This document shows positions 7,364 to 9,781 of a stretch of DNA of 9,781 bases, piece by piece; within the stretch, counting starts at the first letter, position 1, and each line of letters begins with the position of its first letter. The DNA is taken from contig DHSB01000079.1 of assembly GCA_002408385.1 (NCBI GenBank), positions 30,233 through 40,013 of the forward strand, in the 5' to 3' direction. The notes below the pieces were generated by a model. The model was not told the DNA's origin and ran no database searches. It worked only from the letters and a program-made list of their open reading frames with translations. Source of the stretch: Myxococcales bacterium UBA5297. Lineage in GTDB: Bacteria > Myxococcota > Myxococcia > Myxococcales > UBA5297. A program made the position numbers and the translations under genes.

Positions 7364-8730
7364 TGCACGCCTCGCTGCTCGCACTCGCCCTCACGGCGGC
7401 CGCGCCCCCGCCTGCCGTCGAGGCCCGGCCGCTCACCGTCGACGACTGCGTGGCGATGGCCATCCGCGACAGCGGCCAGGTGATGGAGGCCGAGGCCAAG
7501 GTCGCCGAGTGGAAGGCGCGGCTGGCCGAGGTCGAGTCGATCTTCTACCCGAAGCTGTCGGCCATCGCCTTCGCCGCGCCGATGTTCACGGTGCGGGGCA
7601 ACGCCCTCACCACCGAGGTCGAGCGCCGCTGGAGGTCGCCGGGCGACTGGGGTCCGTACCTGAGGCTCGAGGCCCTCCTCGCGCAGCCGGTCTACACCTT
7701 CGGACGGGCCGCGGCCGGGGAGAAGGCGGCGCAGGAGCGGCTCGCGGTCGAGCAGGCGCGCCTTGCCGCGGCGCGCAACGCGGTCGCGCTCGAGGCGCGC
7801 AAGTTCTACTACCTGCACCTCTACGCGAAGAGCCTGCGCCCCGGCCTGAACGCGGCGCGCAAGATGCTCGACTCGGCGCTCGAGAAGGCGAGCGCGCTCT
7901 ACGAGACCGCTTCGGGCAAGGTGACCAACGTCGACTTGATGAAGCTCACCTACGCCTCGAGCGAGCTCGACAAGTACCTGATTCAGGCCGAGGTGGGAGA
8001 GGGACTCGCGCTGGCGGCGCTCAAGCACACGATGGGCGCCGCAGAGGCGGCGCCGCTGCTGCTCGCCGACGACTCGCTGCCCGGCGCCGGAGACGAGCCG
8101 CCGGAGCTGGACGCGCTGCTGAGGATCGCCCTGGAGAAGCGGCCCGAATTCGCTCAGATCAAGCACGGCAAGCAGGCCGCGCTCGCGCTCGAGAAGGCCG
8201 AGCGCCGGGCGAACTTCCCGGTGGTGGCCATCGCCGGGCAGTTCCAGGCGAGCTGGACCCCGACCCGCGACGACACGAACAACCCGTACCACGTCGATCC
8301 GTACAACGACCTGTTCGGCGGGGTCGCGCTCGCGCTGCAGTTCGACCTCGACCCCGCGCTCGCCAAGGCCAAGGGCGACGGGGCCCGCGCGATGGGCGAG
8401 CAGGTCGCCGGGCTCGAGAAGCTGGCGACGACCGGCATCCCGCTCGAGGTGCGCAAGGCCCGCGAGGACGAGATGCAAGCCCGGCGCATGCTCGAGCTCT
8501 CGCAGAAAGGCAGCGTCGCGACCCGCAAGTGGATGATCTTCGCGGGCGCGGCCTATTCGAGTGGCACTGGAGAGACGAAGGATCTGCTCGAGGGCGTCGC
8601 GGCGCACATGCAGGCCAAGAAGGGCTACTACGACAGCCTGCTCGCGGTTCACACCGCGCGCGCCGAGCTGCTGCGCGCGACCGGAGAGATCGAGTCCGTG
8701 CGGCTCGTCACCGTAGCGCGCGAACCTTGA
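7363..8730 (+). CDS. TolC-family outer-membrane channel protein
   Basis: A 455-residue protein with an N-terminal leader (MHASLLALALTAAAPPPAVEA) and two outer-membrane-efflux-protein repeats: long Ala/Glu/Arg-rich helical stretches (about 35-60, 115-220, 255-300, 350-445) interrupted by strand-like segments. The block AQPVYTFGRAAAGEKAA (about 107-123) matches the SQPLFxGG(R)xxAxxxxA region typical of the family. Cys29 has no lipobox around it, so it is probably not lipidated. ATG 7363 overlaps the stop of the MlaC-like gene, implying translational coupling; AAGGA at 7349-7353 is the ribosome site. TolC proteins usually pair with a pump plus a periplasmic adaptor of the HlyD type; no adaptor gene is found here, so this channel may work with the MlaC-like carrier instead or borrow an adaptor encoded elsewhere. 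Confidence 0.88.
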   Translation: MHASLLALALTAAAPPPAVEARPLTVDDCVAMAIRDSGQVMEAEAKVAEWKARLAEVESIFYPKLSAIAFAAPMFTVRGNALTTEVERRWRSPGDWGPYLRLEALLAQPVYTFGRAAAGEKAAQERLAVEQARLAAARNAVALEARKFYYLHLYAKSLRPGLNAARKMLDSALEKASALYETASGKVTNVDLMKLTYASSELDKYLIQAEVGEGLALAALKHTMGAAEAAPLLLADDSLPGAGDEPPELDALLRIALEKRPEFAQIKHGKQAALALEKAERRANFPVVAIAGQFQASWTPTRDDTNNPYHVDPYNDLFGGVALALQFDLDPALAKAKGDGARAMGEQVAGLEKLATTGIPLEVRKAREDEMQARRMLELSQKGSVATRKWMIFAGAAYSSGTGETKDLLEGVAAHMQAKKGYYDSLLAVHTARAELLRATGEIESVRLVTVAREP

Positions 8731-8837
8731 GGTCCCCTGGCCTGGGCGACTCCGAAGCGGGGAAGCCAGCGAGCCAGACGGAGCCTCGAGGACAGACCCG
8801 GCAAGAGCTCGGGCGGAATGGGGGAAGAGGACGGCGC

Positions 8838-9464
8838 ATGGCGAGTCGGCGACAACCGACGGCAGAGAGACGCAGGCAGATCGCAGAAGCAGCGCTGCGG
8901 ATCATCGGCTACAAGGGCATCCGGAGACTGACCGCGGCGGAGATCGGCCGCGAGGTAGGCATCGCGGACGCGACCGTGTTTCGCCACTTCCGTAACAAGC
9001 ACGAGATCGTGCTTGCGGCCATTGACCGTCTGCACGAACTGCTTTTCGAGGGCTTTCCGCCAGACGAGGCCGATCCCATCGAGCGGTTGAAGAGCTTCTT
9101 CATGGACCGGCTCGCGATGTCGCGGGCCCGCCCGGAGCTCGTCCAGTTCACGCTCAATTACCGGCTCGCCGAGGCGGCAGGGGTAGAAGGCCTGACGAAG
9201 GCCTTTGCTGTCATGGAGCGACAAGCCGGCTTCGTCGAAACCTGCATCGCAGAAGCGCAGGCGCAGGGGCTCATCCATCAAGCCTTCGCCGTACGGCCGC
9301 TCGCGCTCATCTTCCTCAGCTCCCTGCACGCGACCGCCTACGCGCAGTTCAAGTCCTGCTCCCGGATTCCCGTCGATCCGCTGACGGTTTGGGACACGAT
9401 GGAGTCGCTTCTGCGAGGCGCTGCAATCCCGGCCGCCGCGCGCCGCCGGCACACCACCGGGTAA
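8838..9464 (+). CDS. TetR/AcrR-family transcriptional regulator
   Basis: A 208-residue protein with a classical TetR N-terminal DNA-binding domain: a basic first helix (RRRQIAEAALRIIG, 11-24), then LTAAEIGREVGIADATVFRHFRNK (31-54), which is the helix-turn-helix ending in the family's Y/F-R-HF-x-NK motif. The remaining 150 residues form the variable ligand-sensing domain and give no clue to the ligand. ATG 8838 is preceded by AGAGGA at 8826-8831. The gene lies 107 nt after the tolC-like gene on the same strand, so it may be the last member of the transcript or have its own promoter; I saw no clear one in the gap. TetR proteins beside pumps usually repress them and respond to a transported or metabolic ligand, here perhaps a lipid precursor (inference). 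Confidence 0.92.
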   Translation: MASRRQPTAERRRQIAEAALRIIGYKGIRRLTAAEIGREVGIADATVFRHFRNKHEIVLAAIDRLHELLFEGFPPDEADPIERLKSFFMDRLAMSRARPELVQFTLNYRLAEAAGVEGLTKAFAVMERQAGFVETCIAEAQAQGLIHQAFAVRPLALIFLSSLHATAYAQFKSCSRIPVDPLTVWDTMESLLRGAAIPAAARRRHTTG

Positions 9465-9595
9465 AGGGCGTCGAGCGGGCCGAGGCTCAAGGCGACAGCC
9501 TGGAGCACTCCCCGCGGCGCGACGTTCTCCCGAGGATGAGGGCGATCTCCGGCTGCTCCCCTAAACGCCGGGCCCGCCACGAAGGAGCGAAAGAA

Positions 9596-9628
9596 CGCGC
9601 CTCGAGCGATGCGATCCCTCGAGGCGCG
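9596..9628 (-). terminator. Hairpin terminator of the minus-strand KKPAA gene
   Basis: A perfect 11-bp stem (CGCGCCTCGAG at 9596-9606 with its complement at 9618-9628) and an 11-nt loop. Read on the minus strand it starts 28 nt beyond the stop codon of the Lys/Ala/Pro repeat gene and is followed by a T-rich stretch (complement of 9580-9595), as expected for an intrinsic terminator in that direction. It lies between two converging genes and may also slow plus-strand transcripts leaving tetR, but no T-run follows on that side. Confidence 0.6.
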
Positions 9629-9656
9629 GGGGAAGCGAGCGCTGCTTGACGACGTT

Positions 9657-9781
9657 CTACTTCGCCGCGGGCTTCTTCGCCGCGGGCTTCTTCGCCGCGG
9701 GCTTCTTCGCCGCGGGCTTCTTCGCCGCGGGCTTCTTCACCGCGAGCTTCTTCACCGTGGGCTTCTTCGCCGCGGGCTTCT
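9657..9781 (-). CDS. C-terminal tail of a histone-H1-like Lys/Ala/Pro repeat protein (partial)
   Basis: Only the last 40 or so codons are inside the window; the gene starts beyond base 9781. Read on the minus strand, it ends in eight pentapeptide units: PAAKK, PTVKK, LAVKK, four PAAKK and a final PAAK before a TAG at 9657-9659. Such basic KKPAA tails occur in bacterial histone-H1-like proteins, in extended HU proteins and as C-terminal tails of some DNA topoisomerases and regulators, where they bind DNA non-specifically. Which protein carries the tail cannot be told from here. It converges with tetR and shows no relation to the lipid genes. Confidence 0.8.
   Translation of the reverse strand, partial: KPAAKKPTVKKLAVKKPAAKKPAAKKPAAKKPAAKKPAAK
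9660..9781. repeat. 15-bp tandem repeat (CTTCTTCGCCGCGGG units)
   Basis: About eight copies of a 15-bp unit encode the Lys-Lys-Pro-Ala-Ala tail on the minus strand. The copies at 9660-9737 and 9762-9781 use identical codons, whereas two adjacent units at 9738-9761 carry several changes (giving LAV and PTV). Nucleotide identity beyond what the protein requires points to recent slippage or unequal exchange. The array continues past the window edge. Confidence 0.9.

Noticed and set aside
8784..8791. CCTCGAGG palindrome upstream of tetR as its own operator
   Set aside because: Only 8 bp, and CTCGAG-type strings recur through the window because of Leu-Glu codons; no second half-site seen.

Overview
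The window is GC-rich, with strongly G/C-ending codons and almost every gene on the plus strand. A possible sigma-54 promoter, a histone-H1-like KKPAA tail and the mix of gene families suggest a Myxococcota-like or other deltaproteobacterial chromosome. That placement is inference; no marker gene in the window fixes the taxonomy.

Layout. Positions 1-550 hold no convincing gene. They contain two related 20-bp dyads (170-189, 253-272) and a good match to a sigma-54 -24/-12 promoter (324-339). Then come six plus-strand genes in a tight series: an inositol-3-phosphate synthase (ino1, 551-1876); a very strong 15-bp hairpin (1895-1929); a CDP-alcohol phosphatidyltransferase fused to a GtrA-like membrane domain (1955-3214); a probable exported lipocalin-like protein of the Svf1/CrtC type (3294-4250); an MMPL/HpnN-like RND transporter (4256-6700); a MlaC/HpnM-like periplasmic carrier (6746-7363); and a TolC-family outer-membrane protein (7363-8730). 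A TetR-family regulator follows on the same strand (8838-9464). On the minus strand the window ends with the C-terminal tail of a Lys/Ala/Pro repeat protein (stop at 9657-9659), with a perfect 11-bp hairpin just beyond its stop (9596-9628).

How the genes may work together. Ino1 makes inositol-3-phosphate from glucose-6-phosphate. The phosphatidyltransferase carries the complete CDP-alcohol motif and a second block resembling phosphatidylinositol-phosphate synthases, so it probably joins this headgroup to CDP-diacylglycerol. Its GtrA half could move the lipid across the inner membrane. The four remaining structural genes look like envelope lipid-transport parts: a secreted lipid-binding barrel, an RND pump of the hopanoid-exporter type, a soluble MlaC carrier and an outer-membrane channel. 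My main hypothesis is a single 'make and export an inositol lipid' pathway running from cytoplasm to outer membrane. The gene families are mostly clear; their joint function is inferred from gene order and is untested.
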